Origin: Candidatus Gastranaerophilales bacterium
GTDB taxonomy: Bacteria; Cyanobacteriota; Vampirovibrionia; Gastranaerophilales; Gastranaerophilaceae
Assembly: GCA_905235825.1 (NCBI GenBank)
Contig: CAJONH010000024.1
Location: 1 to 10,901 of the forward strand
Direction: 5' to 3'
DNA: 10,901 nucleotides
Of the stretch, positions 1-6,238 are shown in pieces. Both the position numbers and the translations under genes were made by a program. A model generated the notes under the pieces. It ran no database searches. It was not told the DNA's origin and worked only from the letters and a program-made list of their open reading frames with translations. The first letter of the stretch is position 1, and the number at the start of each line of letters is the position of its first letter.

Positions 1-150
1 AAAATCATACTTCAACGGCAGTTTTTCTCCCGTGTTAATATAAAACAATTTAGCTAAATAATGGGGATATCCTTTCTCATCCAAATCTTTGAGAAAAAAG
101 TAATCCCATGGCGGGCTGCTTATATCTTTTTTTATTAAAAAATTAAACAT
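1..150 (-). CDS. N-terminal fragment of a TupA-like ATP-grasp family protein (runs off the left edge)
   Basis: Reading the minus strand from the ATG at 150 gives 50 open codons up to the window edge. The product contains PPWDYFFLKDL, then YPHYLAKLFYINTGEKLPLK. It is clearly homologous to the protein starting at 10437: over the 35 residues beginning at PPWDY, 26 are identical and there are no gaps. The diagnostic part of the right-hand copy matches the TupA-like ATP-grasp family, whose members occur in polysaccharide and teichuronopeptide gene clusters, so the family is assigned here by paralogy. The visible part is only the N-terminal leader and contains no catalytic residues. The Shine-Dalgarno is weak (an AAGAAA-like stretch upstream on the minus strand). 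The gene diverges from the regulator at 287 across a 136-nt AT-rich spacer. Confidence 0.7.
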   Translation of the reverse strand, partial: MFNFLIKKDISSPPWDYFFLKDLDEKGYPHYLAKLFYINTGEKLPLKYDF

Positions 151-256
151 TTTATTAATAATTTCTTATAATTTTATACATTTTACAAATATATTATATA
201 TCAAATGTTTAATTAGTCAAATAATTATACATTTAAATAGATTAAATTTATTGTAA

Positions 257-270
257 ATACTAATTAGTAT
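257..270. promoter_or_regulatory. Perfect 14-bp palindrome upstream of the XRE regulator, candidate operator
   Basis: ATACTAATTAGTAT at 257-270 is a perfect inverted repeat, centred about 23 nt before the ATG at 287 and just upstream of the ribosome binding site AAGAGG (276-281). XRE-family repressors commonly bind such palindromes over their own promoters, so autoregulation is a reasonable inference. The 136-nt spacer is extremely AT-rich, which makes short AT palindromes likely by chance, but the central C/G pair keeps this from being a pure A/T run. Confidence 0.4.
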
Positions 271-286
271 ATTACAAGAGGTATTT

Positions 287-604
287 ATGCAGTCATCCAT
301 TAAATTATTTGGTAAAAGAATTAAAGAAATAAGAAAGAAAAATAATATTACGCAGGAAAAACTTGCGGAAATACTTAATTTAGACAATCAAACAATCAGC
401 AGAATTGAAACCGGATATTTTTTTACCAGCTATGATAATTTAGAAAAAATGGCTAAAATATTTAATGTTAACATAAAAGATTTTTTTGATTTTGAACATT
501 TAAAAGATATTGAAGATTTAAAAAAAGATGTAATTGCAAAAATTGAAAAGATGAATATTAAAGATTTACAAAAAATTACAAAATTTATAAAAGAATTTAT
601 ATGA
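287..604 (+). CDS. XRE/Cro-CI-type helix-turn-helix transcriptional regulator
   Basis: A 105-residue DNA-binding protein. Residues about 7-65 form an HTH_3 domain: FGKRIKEIRKKNNITQEKLA gives helix 1 and the start of helix 2, NQTISRIETG (34-43) is the recognition helix, and NLEKMAKIFNV (51-61) is helix 4 in the typical position. The remainder (66-105) is a short, charged, probably helical tail without a ligand domain and may mediate dimerisation. The start is supported by AAGAGG five bases upstream. The gene ends 16 nt before dtd and is probably co-transcribed with it. The perfect palindrome at 257-270 is a candidate self-operator. It resembles small Cro-like repressors of mobile elements as well as chromosomal SinR-like regulators, and the target genes cannot be read from the sequence. 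Confidence 0.88.
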   Translation: MQSSIKLFGKRIKEIRKKNNITQEKLAEILNLDNQTISRIETGYFFTSYDNLEKMAKIFNVNIKDFFDFEHLKDIEDLKKDVIAKIEKMNIKDLQKITKFIKEFI

Positions 605-620
605 TAAGCAGGAAATAAAA

Positions 621-1067
621 ATGAAACTGGTTTTACAAAGAGTAAAAAAAGCTTCGGTTGAAATAAATAATGAAGTTTACAGTTCAATAGGAAAAGGATA
701 TTTAGTTTTATTCGGAGTTGAAAAAAATGACACAAAAGAAATGGCAGATTGGCTTGCCAATAAAATATCCGTTTTAAGGTGTTTCCCCGATGAAAACGAA
801 AAAATGAATTTATCGATAAAAGATGTAAATGGAGAAATGTTGATTGTTTCGCAGTTTACATTATGTACAGACATAAAAAAAGGTACAAGACCCTCTTTTG
901 ATAAAGCAATGCCGCCAAAAGAAGCTAATGAAATCTATGAATATTTTATTTCAAAAATAAAAGAACAAACTATTCCCGTAAAAACAGGTGTTTTTGGAGC
1001 ACACATGGAGATTAGTCTTTTAAATGACGGGCCTGTTACTTTTATAATAAATGCACCGGAAAATTAA
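621..1067 (+). CDS. dtd: D-aminoacyl-tRNA deacylase
   Basis: This cytoplasmic enzyme hydrolyses D-amino acids mischarged onto tRNA (for example D-Tyr-tRNA), recycling the tRNA and protecting translation. The 148-residue length fits the DTD1 family (E. coli about 145). The opening MKLVLQRVKKASVEI and GKGYLVLFGV (25-33) are typical of the fold. Both signature motifs are intact: SQFTL at 77-81 and the Gly-cisPro motif in NDGPVT at 135-140, which provides chiral selectivity. The family features RPSFDKAMPP (90-99) and FGAHMEISLLNDGPVT are also present. AGGA at 610-613 precedes the ATG by seven bases. The gene follows the XRE regulator by 16 nt. Nothing looks damaged or foreign. Confidence 0.96.
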   Translation: MKLVLQRVKKASVEINNEVYSSIGKGYLVLFGVEKNDTKEMADWLANKISVLRCFPDENEKMNLSIKDVNGEMLIVSQFTLCTDIKKGTRPSFDKAMPPKEANEIYEYFISKIKEQTIPVKTGVFGAHMEISLLNDGPVTFIINAPEN

Positions 1068-1159
1068 CCAAAATTAATATATAAATTCCTAAAAATTTAA
1101 CAAAAATTAACGCAAAAAAAATTTTTTTATGTTTTGTTATATTAGGAGAGTGTGTTAAT

Positions 1160-2647
1160 ATGATTTCTGCAATATGTGGTGTAAATAGTTTATCAAGAGT
1201 AAGTGTGCCTTCATTTAAGGGCAGGCGGCAGGTTTTACCTGAAAACGGTAATGATTCTTTTATTCCGTCGATAAAAGCAATAGATGGCAATATAACTGAT
1301 GAAGATGCCGCAAGATTTTTAAAAACAACAGAGAATTTCAAAAACTGCGTGGGATGCGGATATACTTCTTATGTTTTTAAGACAGGCAAATATGCGATTA
1401 AAAGTCCGAGAACCGATCATTCTGATAAATATTGGATTGGAGTCGGCAACGATAAAATTTTAAAAGAATATGCAATACTAAAAAAAATTTCCGATATATC
1501 GCCGGATATTGCTGTAAAACCTGTCGGATTAATACAAAAAAAAGGTTTTTACCATATTGTTGAGGATTTTATTGACGGATGTCATCCTTATGATAACAAT
1601 ATGAATGATGCACATTTAAAAGATTTAATGTCAAAATTTACTCAGCTTGATAAAAACGGAATATGCAGTGCTGATTTGCAAAGTGCAAATATATTCTTTT
1701 TAAAAGACGGAAGTTCAAGATTAATTGATTTAGGTTCTTATACCTTTTTATCCGATAACGGTTCAACAATACCATCTGACGGATTACCCGTTGAATTTTA
1801 TAAGGAAGACGGAAAAATAGGACTTGATAAATTAATGAATACAAGGTCTGAATCAAGATATGCCGCATCATTTTTTAATAAAAACAAAATAGATATTGCC
1901 TGCGATATGAAAAATTATGCTGATAATCCCTATTTAAATACAAAATCAAATATTTCCAATTTTGAATTTCGCAATTTATTTACGTTTCTTCGAGAAGATT
2001 ATGTTAAAAATCCAATGGAAATTCTTAAAAATTATGTAAAAGCAAAAGGGGAAATATACCATGCCGGTATGCATGACTTTCTAAAAAAAGTTAATATAGA
2101 TGAAAACGATTTTTATATAAAAATGTCGGAGGAAAAATCCTCTCAGAGTGTAAAAAGTGCGAAACAGGATTTACAAAATGCTATTCATTATGAAGAATTG
2201 GCAAAAGAAGTGTTATCCAATCCTACAGAGGAAGTTTTAAAGGCAGAAGCTGCTAAAATTCAGCTTAAAATGTTTTTTAATCCCGATTCATGGCATTCCT
2301 CAATTCCTCATGAAAAAGGCTTACAAGATGCTTACAATCAAACAATTGAAATTTTGAAAGATAATATAAGTAAAACGGAAGGTAAAACGAAGGAATATTT
2401 TACAGAAACACTAAACGGTCTTCAAGAACGTTTTAAAAATGTTGTTTTTGCTGATGAACAGTTGAAAATACCAGATGATGAAAATTTAATAAAAAAATTG
2501 TTTCCCGAAAGTCAAATATCTAAACTTCCGCAAAAAAAATACAGTATGGCTAAAATTCTGGGTTCAGCTGCATTTTGCAGTGCAATTGCAGGCATAATAA
2601 AACATAAATACGGTAGTGACAAGCAGGATAAGAAGATTGATAAATAA
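1160..2647 (+). CDS. Protein-kinase-fold protein with C-terminal hydrophobic segment
   Basis: A 495-residue protein not assignable to a named family, but with the core motifs of the protein-kinase-like fold in order. These are a glycine-containing loop (VGCGYTSYVFKTG, 64-76), the ATP-binding Lys81 in YAIKSP, a helix-C Glu (E103 in LKEYAILKKI), a hinge-like VEDFIDG (134-140), a catalytic-loop equivalent SADLQSANIFF (Asp172, Asn177, with S-A-D in place of H-R-D), and a DLG metal motif (Asp190-Gly192) in place of DFG. All residues needed for phosphotransfer appear present, so activity is possible, with unknown substrate. Residues ~320-460 are a helical, charged region without recognised motifs. 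Residues 464-480 are hydrophobic and followed by a Lys-rich tail, suggesting a C-terminal membrane anchor. The N-terminus carries VPSFKG (16-21). AGGAG at 1144-1148 lies 11 nt before the ATG. The gene stands alone between spacers of 92 and 239 nt. Confidence 0.7.
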   Translation: MISAICGVNSLSRVSVPSFKGRRQVLPENGNDSFIPSIKAIDGNITDEDAARFLKTTENFKNCVGCGYTSYVFKTGKYAIKSPRTDHSDKYWIGVGNDKILKEYAILKKISDISPDIAVKPVGLIQKKGFYHIVEDFIDGCHPYDNNMNDAHLKDLMSKFTQLDKNGICSADLQSANIFFLKDGSSRLIDLGSYTFLSDNGSTIPSDGLPVEFYKEDGKIGLDKLMNTRSESRYAASFFNKNKIDIACDMKNYADNPYLNTKSNISNFEFRNLFTFLREDYVKNPMEILKNYVKAKGEIYHAGMHDFLKKVNIDENDFYIKMSEEKSSQSVKSAKQDLQNAIHYEELAKEVLSNPTEEVLKAEAAKIQLKMFFNPDSWHSSIPHEKGLQDAYNQTIEILKDNISKTEGKTKEYFTETLNGLQERFKNVVFADEQLKIPDDENLIKKLFPESQISKLPQKKYSMAKILGSAAFCSAIAGIIKHKYGSDKQDKKIDK

Positions 2648-2658
2648 CACCGAACTTT

Positions 2659-2681
2659 CTTTATGTCGGCTTCATAAAGCC
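2659..2681. other. Hairpin downstream of the kinase-fold gene
   Basis: CTTTATG (2659-2665) and CATAAAG (2673-2679) are perfect inverted repeats around a 7-nt loop. The alternative GGCTT/AAGCC pairing (2668-2672 with 2677-2681) overlaps it. The hairpin begins 12 nt after the stop codon but has no T-run directly behind it, so it is a weak candidate terminator or a 3'-end stabilising element. Confidence 0.3.
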
Positions 2682-2803
2682 TAACTACCGTTTTATAAAG
2701 TAATTATGTATATGAATTGCTGATTAAGTTATTATTAAAATAAGAAAAATTCAATCCCCTATTGTCTTATCTTTTTTATATTAAAATAATTTTTACAAAA
2801 TTT

Positions 2804-2835
2804 AATGGTCTATCTTCGGACTATTGATTTTTTTT
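2804..2835 (+). terminator. Probable intrinsic terminator before the aminotransferase operon
   Basis: AATGGTC (2804-2810) pairs with GACTATT (2819-2825), including one G-U pair, around an 8-nt loop, and is followed by GA and then eight T (2828-2835). The stem-plus-T-run layout is that of a Rho-independent terminator, probably for the kinase-fold gene. It sits 155 nt beyond that gene's stop and overlaps the candidate promoter for the next operon. Confidence 0.55.
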
Positions 2836-2853
2836 ATTTCTTATAGCTATAAT
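2824..2853 (+). promoter_or_regulatory. Candidate sigma70-type promoter of the aminotransferase operon
   Basis: A perfect TATAAT lies at 2848-2853, with TTGATT at 2824-2829 (four of six matches to the -35 consensus) and an 18-nt spacer. Initiation would fall near 2860, leaving a short leader containing the ribosome binding site AAGGA (2876-2880) before the ATG at 2887. The -35 overlaps the 3' side of the terminator stem. Confidence 0.45.
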
Positions 2854-2886
2854 AAAAAGCAAATAAATGTTAATAAAGGAAAAATT

Positions 2887-4281
2887 ATGATTTGTACCGA
2901 TGAAAAAATGATAACTGATGAAGAAGTTCTTGAACTTGATAATGAATATTCATCTTGGGGAGATACAGTTCACTATTCAAAAAATCCTAAAGTATTCAGA
3001 GCATGCGAAGGTTCTTATATGTATGATTCAAAAGATATACCGTATCTTGACCTTCAAATGATGTATTCCTCCGCTAATTTCGGCTACAAAAATAAAAGAA
3101 TAACAAATGCGGTTATAGACCAGATGCAGACAATGCCTCAGTTAACTCCAAAATTTTTACAGCCTTATAAATCTTTATTGTCTGAAAAAATGGAAAAAAT
3201 GATTGAAGCACGCTTTAAAGAAAAAGGCAGAATGCATTTTAACGTAGGCGGAGCTCAGGCAACGGAAGATGCAATAAAAATCGTTAGAAATTACACTCAT
3301 CGCAACGGATTTTTTGCGTTTCAGGGTGGTTATCACGGTAGAACAATAGGTGCAACTTCCCTAACATCAAGTTTCCGATACAGAGAAAAATATGGTCACT
3401 TCTCAGACCGTGCAAATTTTGTTCCGTTTCCCTACTGTTTCAGATGTCCTTACGGAATGAAATGTGAGTCTTGCAATCATTTTTGCGTAAAACAATTTGC
3501 AAGACAGTTTGAAAGTGAATATAAGGCAATACATGACCCAAAAACAAACGAATGCGAGTTTAAAGCATTTATTGCCGAGCCAATTTTAGGTACAGGCGGT
3601 TATATTGATGCACCGGAATGGTATTTTAAAGAATTAAAAGAAATTCTGGATGAACATAATATAATGCTTGTTATTGATGAAGTTCAAATGGGCATGTTCA
3701 GGACAGGTAAATTATGGGCAATAGAAAACTACGATGTAGTTCCCGATGTTATGACATTTGCAAAATCAATTACAAACGGTATGAATCCTCTTTCGGGATT
3801 GTGGGCTAAAGAAAAATATATTGCTCCCGATGTATTTACTCCCGGCAGTGCTCATTCAACATACTGCTCTAATCCTATAGGCATAAGAGCGGCTCACGAA
3901 GTTATGAGTATTGTTGAAGAAGAACAGAACGATTTTGAAGTTGAAATTCCGAGAAAATCAACATTATTTATGAAAGGATTACACTACTTGAAATCCAAAT
4001 ACAAAGAAGTAGGCGATGTAGGCGGTATTGGTTTTGCTCTCCGTATGGAATTAACTCAAAAGGACGGGTATACTCCTAACCGTGAATTATGTGATGCAAT
4101 GCAGGAAGAAGGCTTAAAAGGCAATTTGACCTATAAAGGTAAAAAATGCGGACTTGTCTTAAATAACGGAGGTTTCTTCAAAAATATTATTACGCTTGTT
4201 CCTCAATTGTATATTTCCGATGATGAAATTGATATGTCTATAGATTTAATGGATCAACTTCTTGACAGGTTAACAAAATAA
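2887..4281 (+). CDS. Class III PLP-dependent aminotransferase with cysteine-rich insertion
   Basis: A 464-residue cytoplasmic enzyme of the ornithine/4-aminobutyrate aminotransferase fold. It shows the phosphate-binding segment VGGAQATEDA (120-129), the cofactor-stacking FQGGYHGRT (145-153), IDEVQMGMFRTG (263-274, with PLP-pyridine Asp264), and the Schiff-base Lys293 in TFAKSITNGM. The Thr-containing PGSAHSTYCSN (319-329) precedes the C-terminal domain. Residues 183-200 form a cysteine-rich insertion (Cys184, 187, 193, 196, 200), seen in a subset of class III enzymes with a YRCP-type loop. Substrate is unclear: ornithine, lysine, 4-aminobutyrate or an amino-acid racemase-type reaction are all possible. 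The ATG at 2887 is chosen because AAGGA lies six bases upstream and TTDEEV-like family sequence begins soon after; an in-frame TTG at 2824 would add 21 atypical residues across a terminator. First gene of a four-gene operon; its stop overlaps the next ATG by one base. Confidence 0.9.
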   Translation: MICTDEKMITDEEVLELDNEYSSWGDTVHYSKNPKVFRACEGSYMYDSKDIPYLDLQMMYSSANFGYKNKRITNAVIDQMQTMPQLTPKFLQPYKSLLSEKMEKMIEARFKEKGRMHFNVGGAQATEDAIKIVRNYTHRNGFFAFQGGYHGRTIGATSLTSSFRYREKYGHFSDRANFVPFPYCFRCPYGMKCESCNHFCVKQFARQFESEYKAIHDPKTNECEFKAFIAEPILGTGGYIDAPEWYFKELKEILDEHNIMLVIDEVQMGMFRTGKLWAIENYDVVPDVMTFAKSITNGMNPLSGLWAKEKYIAPDVFTPGSAHSTYCSNPIGIRAAHEVMSIVEEEQNDFEVEIPRKSTLFMKGLHYLKSKYKEVGDVGGIGFALRMELTQKDGYTPNRELCDAMQEEGLKGNLTYKGKKCGLVLNNGGFFKNIITLVPQLYISDDEIDMSIDLMDQLLDRLTK

Positions 4282-5114
4282 TGCCGCTGGATATTATTTT
4301 AAAACATGAAGAAAAAAGCTCCAAAGGTGCCGTGCTATTATTTCACGGTTTAACGGGGAGTCCTTTTGAATTGCAAAAATATGCAAAATTTTTGTATAAA
4401 AACGGCTATGATGTTTATGCAGAGTGTTTACCCGGACACGGCGATAATTTTAATGACATTTATACAATTTCATATAAAGACTGGTTAAATCATGCTTATT
4501 TTAAATTTGAAAATTTAAAATCAAAATATGATAATGTCTATGTTGCCGGCTTATGCTTAGGTGCTGTTCTGGCACTTGCCGTTGCCGTAAAATTTCCGAA
4601 TGATGTTACCGGTATAATATCTTTATCTACGACTTTATTTTTGGACGGCTGGCGGCTCCCGTGGTTTATGTTTTTACTGCCCGTTGCTATTTCTACAATA
4701 TTTAGGTTTTATTACTCGTATCCCGAATGCGAACCTCACGGCATTAAAAACGAAAGAACGAGAAGCGTAGTAAAAAAACTCCTTAAAAAAGGTGATGTAG
4801 GCATGAATGATTTCCCAATGACGGGAATTTATGAACTGCTTAAACTTTCTAAATTTGTAAGAAAAAATTTAAAATCGGTTAAAGCTCCTATAATATTAAT
4901 TCATTCACAGGACGATGATTTAACAAGCGTTAAATCGGCAAAAACTGTTTATAAAAAAATATCTTCGACTGACAAAGAATTGATAATACTATACGACAGT
5001 TATCACATGGTTTTATATGATAATGAAAAGGAATTTGTATTCAATAAGACTCTTGATTTTATTTTAAAGCATACAAAAGTAATTTCTAATAAACAGGAGG
5101 CTTTATGTTCATAA
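4281..5114 (+). CDS. Alpha/beta-fold hydrolase (esterase/lipase-like) with Cys at the nucleophile elbow
   Basis: A 277-residue alpha/beta hydrolase related to the carboxylesterase/monoacylglycerol lipase group. LLFHGLTGSPFE (19-30) is the HG oxyanion region, and YAECLPGHGDN (46-56) is typical. The nucleophile elbow reads VAGLCLGAVLAL (88-99), so Cys92 stands where most relatives have Ser (G-x-S-x-G). The acid is probably Asp212 (HSQDDDL, 208-214), and His242 in YDSYHMVLYD completes the triad. The cap contains RLPWFMFLLPVAISTIFRF (125-143), hydrophobic enough to touch a membrane, then a YPECEPHGIKNERTR-type stretch that I recall from a group of uncharacterised hydrolases. Its ATG overlaps the aminotransferase stop (TAATG), indicating translational coupling. 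The last ten bases overlap the next gene. The substrate is unknown; thioester or lactone chemistry is conceivable given the Cys, as in dienelactone hydrolase. Confidence 0.88.
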   Translation: MPLDIILKHEEKSSKGAVLLFHGLTGSPFELQKYAKFLYKNGYDVYAECLPGHGDNFNDIYTISYKDWLNHAYFKFENLKSKYDNVYVAGLCLGAVLALAVAVKFPNDVTGIISLSTTLFLDGWRLPWFMFLLPVAISTIFRFYYSYPECEPHGIKNERTRSVVKKLLKKGDVGMNDFPMTGIYELLKLSKFVRKNLKSVKAPIILIHSQDDDLTSVKSAKTVYKKISSTDKELIILYDSYHMVLYDNEKEFVFNKTLDFILKHTKVISNKQEALCS

Positions 5115-5431
5115 AGTACGCTTTTATTTTATTTGCATGTATTTTAGCTTTAATGATTAGTATTTATAAAATATTTATGCAAAACAATAAAAGAACTGAA
5201 AAAACGGCATGTTATTTATCCGGATTGACATGGGCATTTGCATTATATGTATTAAGTGCCGTAATACTTTCAATTTTCATCTCAGGCAATATAAATAAAT
5301 TTGTCATCATTTTATTTGCTTTATCACCGTTTATTATAGGTAAATTGGCAGCATATAAAACTGAAAATTTTTATAGTATAATTCAAATATTATGTGCTGT
5401 TATAAGTGCCGGATATGTATTTTTTGTATAA
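5105..5431 (+). CDS. Small four-helix membrane protein, function unknown
   Basis: A 108-residue hydrophobic protein with four predicted membrane segments at about 3-23, 37-59, 65-83 and 89-107. Short polar connections contain most of the charges, notably QNNKRTEK (26-33). The start overlaps the hydrolase by ten bases and has an excellent Shine-Dalgarno, AGGAGG at 5095-5100, four bases before the ATG, so it is likely well translated and coupled to the hydrolase. I recognise no family motif. Its size and four-helix layout resemble small-multidrug-resistance or EamA half-transporters, but no conserved residue of those families is evident and I do not assign one. Confidence 0.8.
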   Translation: MFIKYAFILFACILALMISIYKIFMQNNKRTEKTACYLSGLTWAFALYVLSAVILSIFISGNINKFVIILFALSPFIIGKLAAYKTENFYSIIQILCAVISAGYVFFV

Positions 5432-5432
5432 T

Positions 5433-6191
5433 ATGAATAGTATTTTTAGAAAAATTTTAATAGTTATTTTTATTTTTATCTTATCTGTATTACAAGTAAA
5501 TGCAGAGGATAAAATAGACACAATTGCGAATATAAATCAGAATTTTTCTGCTGATGATATTCCAAAAGAAATTAAGTTCAAATTAGATGAAGAAATAATA
5601 CTAAATAATCGTATAATTCATAAAAATTCGGTTATAACGGCAGAACCTTTAGTTGCACAACCCGAGAGAAGATGGCACAAAAGCGGTTTTATTGTTTTAA
5701 ATCTGAAATATTATGAATCACTGCTCGGTCAAAAAGTAAATGTTTCCGATAAAGATATATATTTAATAGCAAAAAAATACGATAAAATAACAGTAAAAGA
5801 AGCCACCTTAAAAGGTACTGAGATTGCTGCTTCAACTGCCGCTTCATTTTTTATTCCCGGAATTGATATAATTTATTATTTTACTAAAGGTGCAATTCAA
5901 AAAGAAAAAAATAATAACAGGTTTAAAGCAGGAATAAGTAATGCTTATGATAATTCCATATTTTGGTTTTGGCTTAAAGGAAAGCCGATAGACTTATCCG
6001 TAAATGAAACAGTTTCACTGAAAGAGATTGATGAAGAACGTGCATTAAAATTAAAATCTCAGATTGAAAAAAGAAAAGAAAAACAATATAAAAAAATAAA
6101 AAATGTTGAAGCTGATATTATTCAAGATGTTGAAAATTTAGATATTGAACCTGAAATTGATACACAGACTGATAATTTTGACTTTATTTAA
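5433..6191 (+). CDS. Exported hypothetical protein with charged C-terminal region
   Basis: A 252-residue protein of unknown function. The ATG at 5433 is chosen because it immediately yields a classical signal peptide: MNSIFRK, then a hydrophobic core ILIVIFIFILSVLQV (8-22), and a VNA-ED cleavage site after residue 24. Earlier in-frame GTG (5406) and ATG (5415) starts only add residues overlapping the previous gene. Translation probably couples to the stop codon at 5429-5431, one base away; there is no good Shine-Dalgarno. Residues ~44-95 (KFKLDEEIILNNRIIHKNSV ... GFIVLNLKYY) look beta-rich. Residues 131-150 are hydrophobic and could insert in or pack on a membrane. Residues 199-226 are a Lys/Glu-rich probable helix, followed by an acidic tail. 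It is likely periplasmic or envelope-associated. Last gene of the aminotransferase operon. Confidence 0.78.
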   Translation: MNSIFRKILIVIFIFILSVLQVNAEDKIDTIANINQNFSADDIPKEIKFKLDEEIILNNRIIHKNSVITAEPLVAQPERRWHKSGFIVLNLKYYESLLGQKVNVSDKDIYLIAKKYDKITVKEATLKGTEIAASTAASFFIPGIDIIYYFTKGAIQKEKNNNRFKAGISNAYDNSIFWFWLKGKPIDLSVNETVSLKEIDEERALKLKSQIEKRKEKQYKKIKNVEADIIQDVENLDIEPEIDTQTDNFDFI

Positions 6192-6238
6192 ATTTTTATT
6201 ATATAAAAATAAGTGTTATAAGAAAAGGTGTTCTAAGT

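Noticed and set aside
1110..1133. A-run followed by T-run between dtd and the kinase-fold gene, as a terminator
   Set aside because: There is no G/C in the stem and no loop; it is a plain A/T tract in an AT-rich spacer.
430..1341. Minus-strand open frames opposite the XRE, dtd and kinase-fold genes (430-735, 677-874, 1042-1341)
   Set aside because: They lie antisense to confidently identified genes, and their Phe/Ile/Leu/Lys-rich composition is what antisense reading of AT-rich DNA produces.
2824..2886. In-frame TTG that would extend the aminotransferase by 21 residues
   Set aside because: The extension crosses the terminator T-run and the promoter, has no ribosome binding site, and adds atypical residues; the ATG at 2887 has AAGGA six bases upstream.
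5406..5432. GTG or ATG starts upstream of the exported protein
   Set aside because: They overlap the preceding gene and only add residues before a complete signal peptide that begins at the ATG at 5433.
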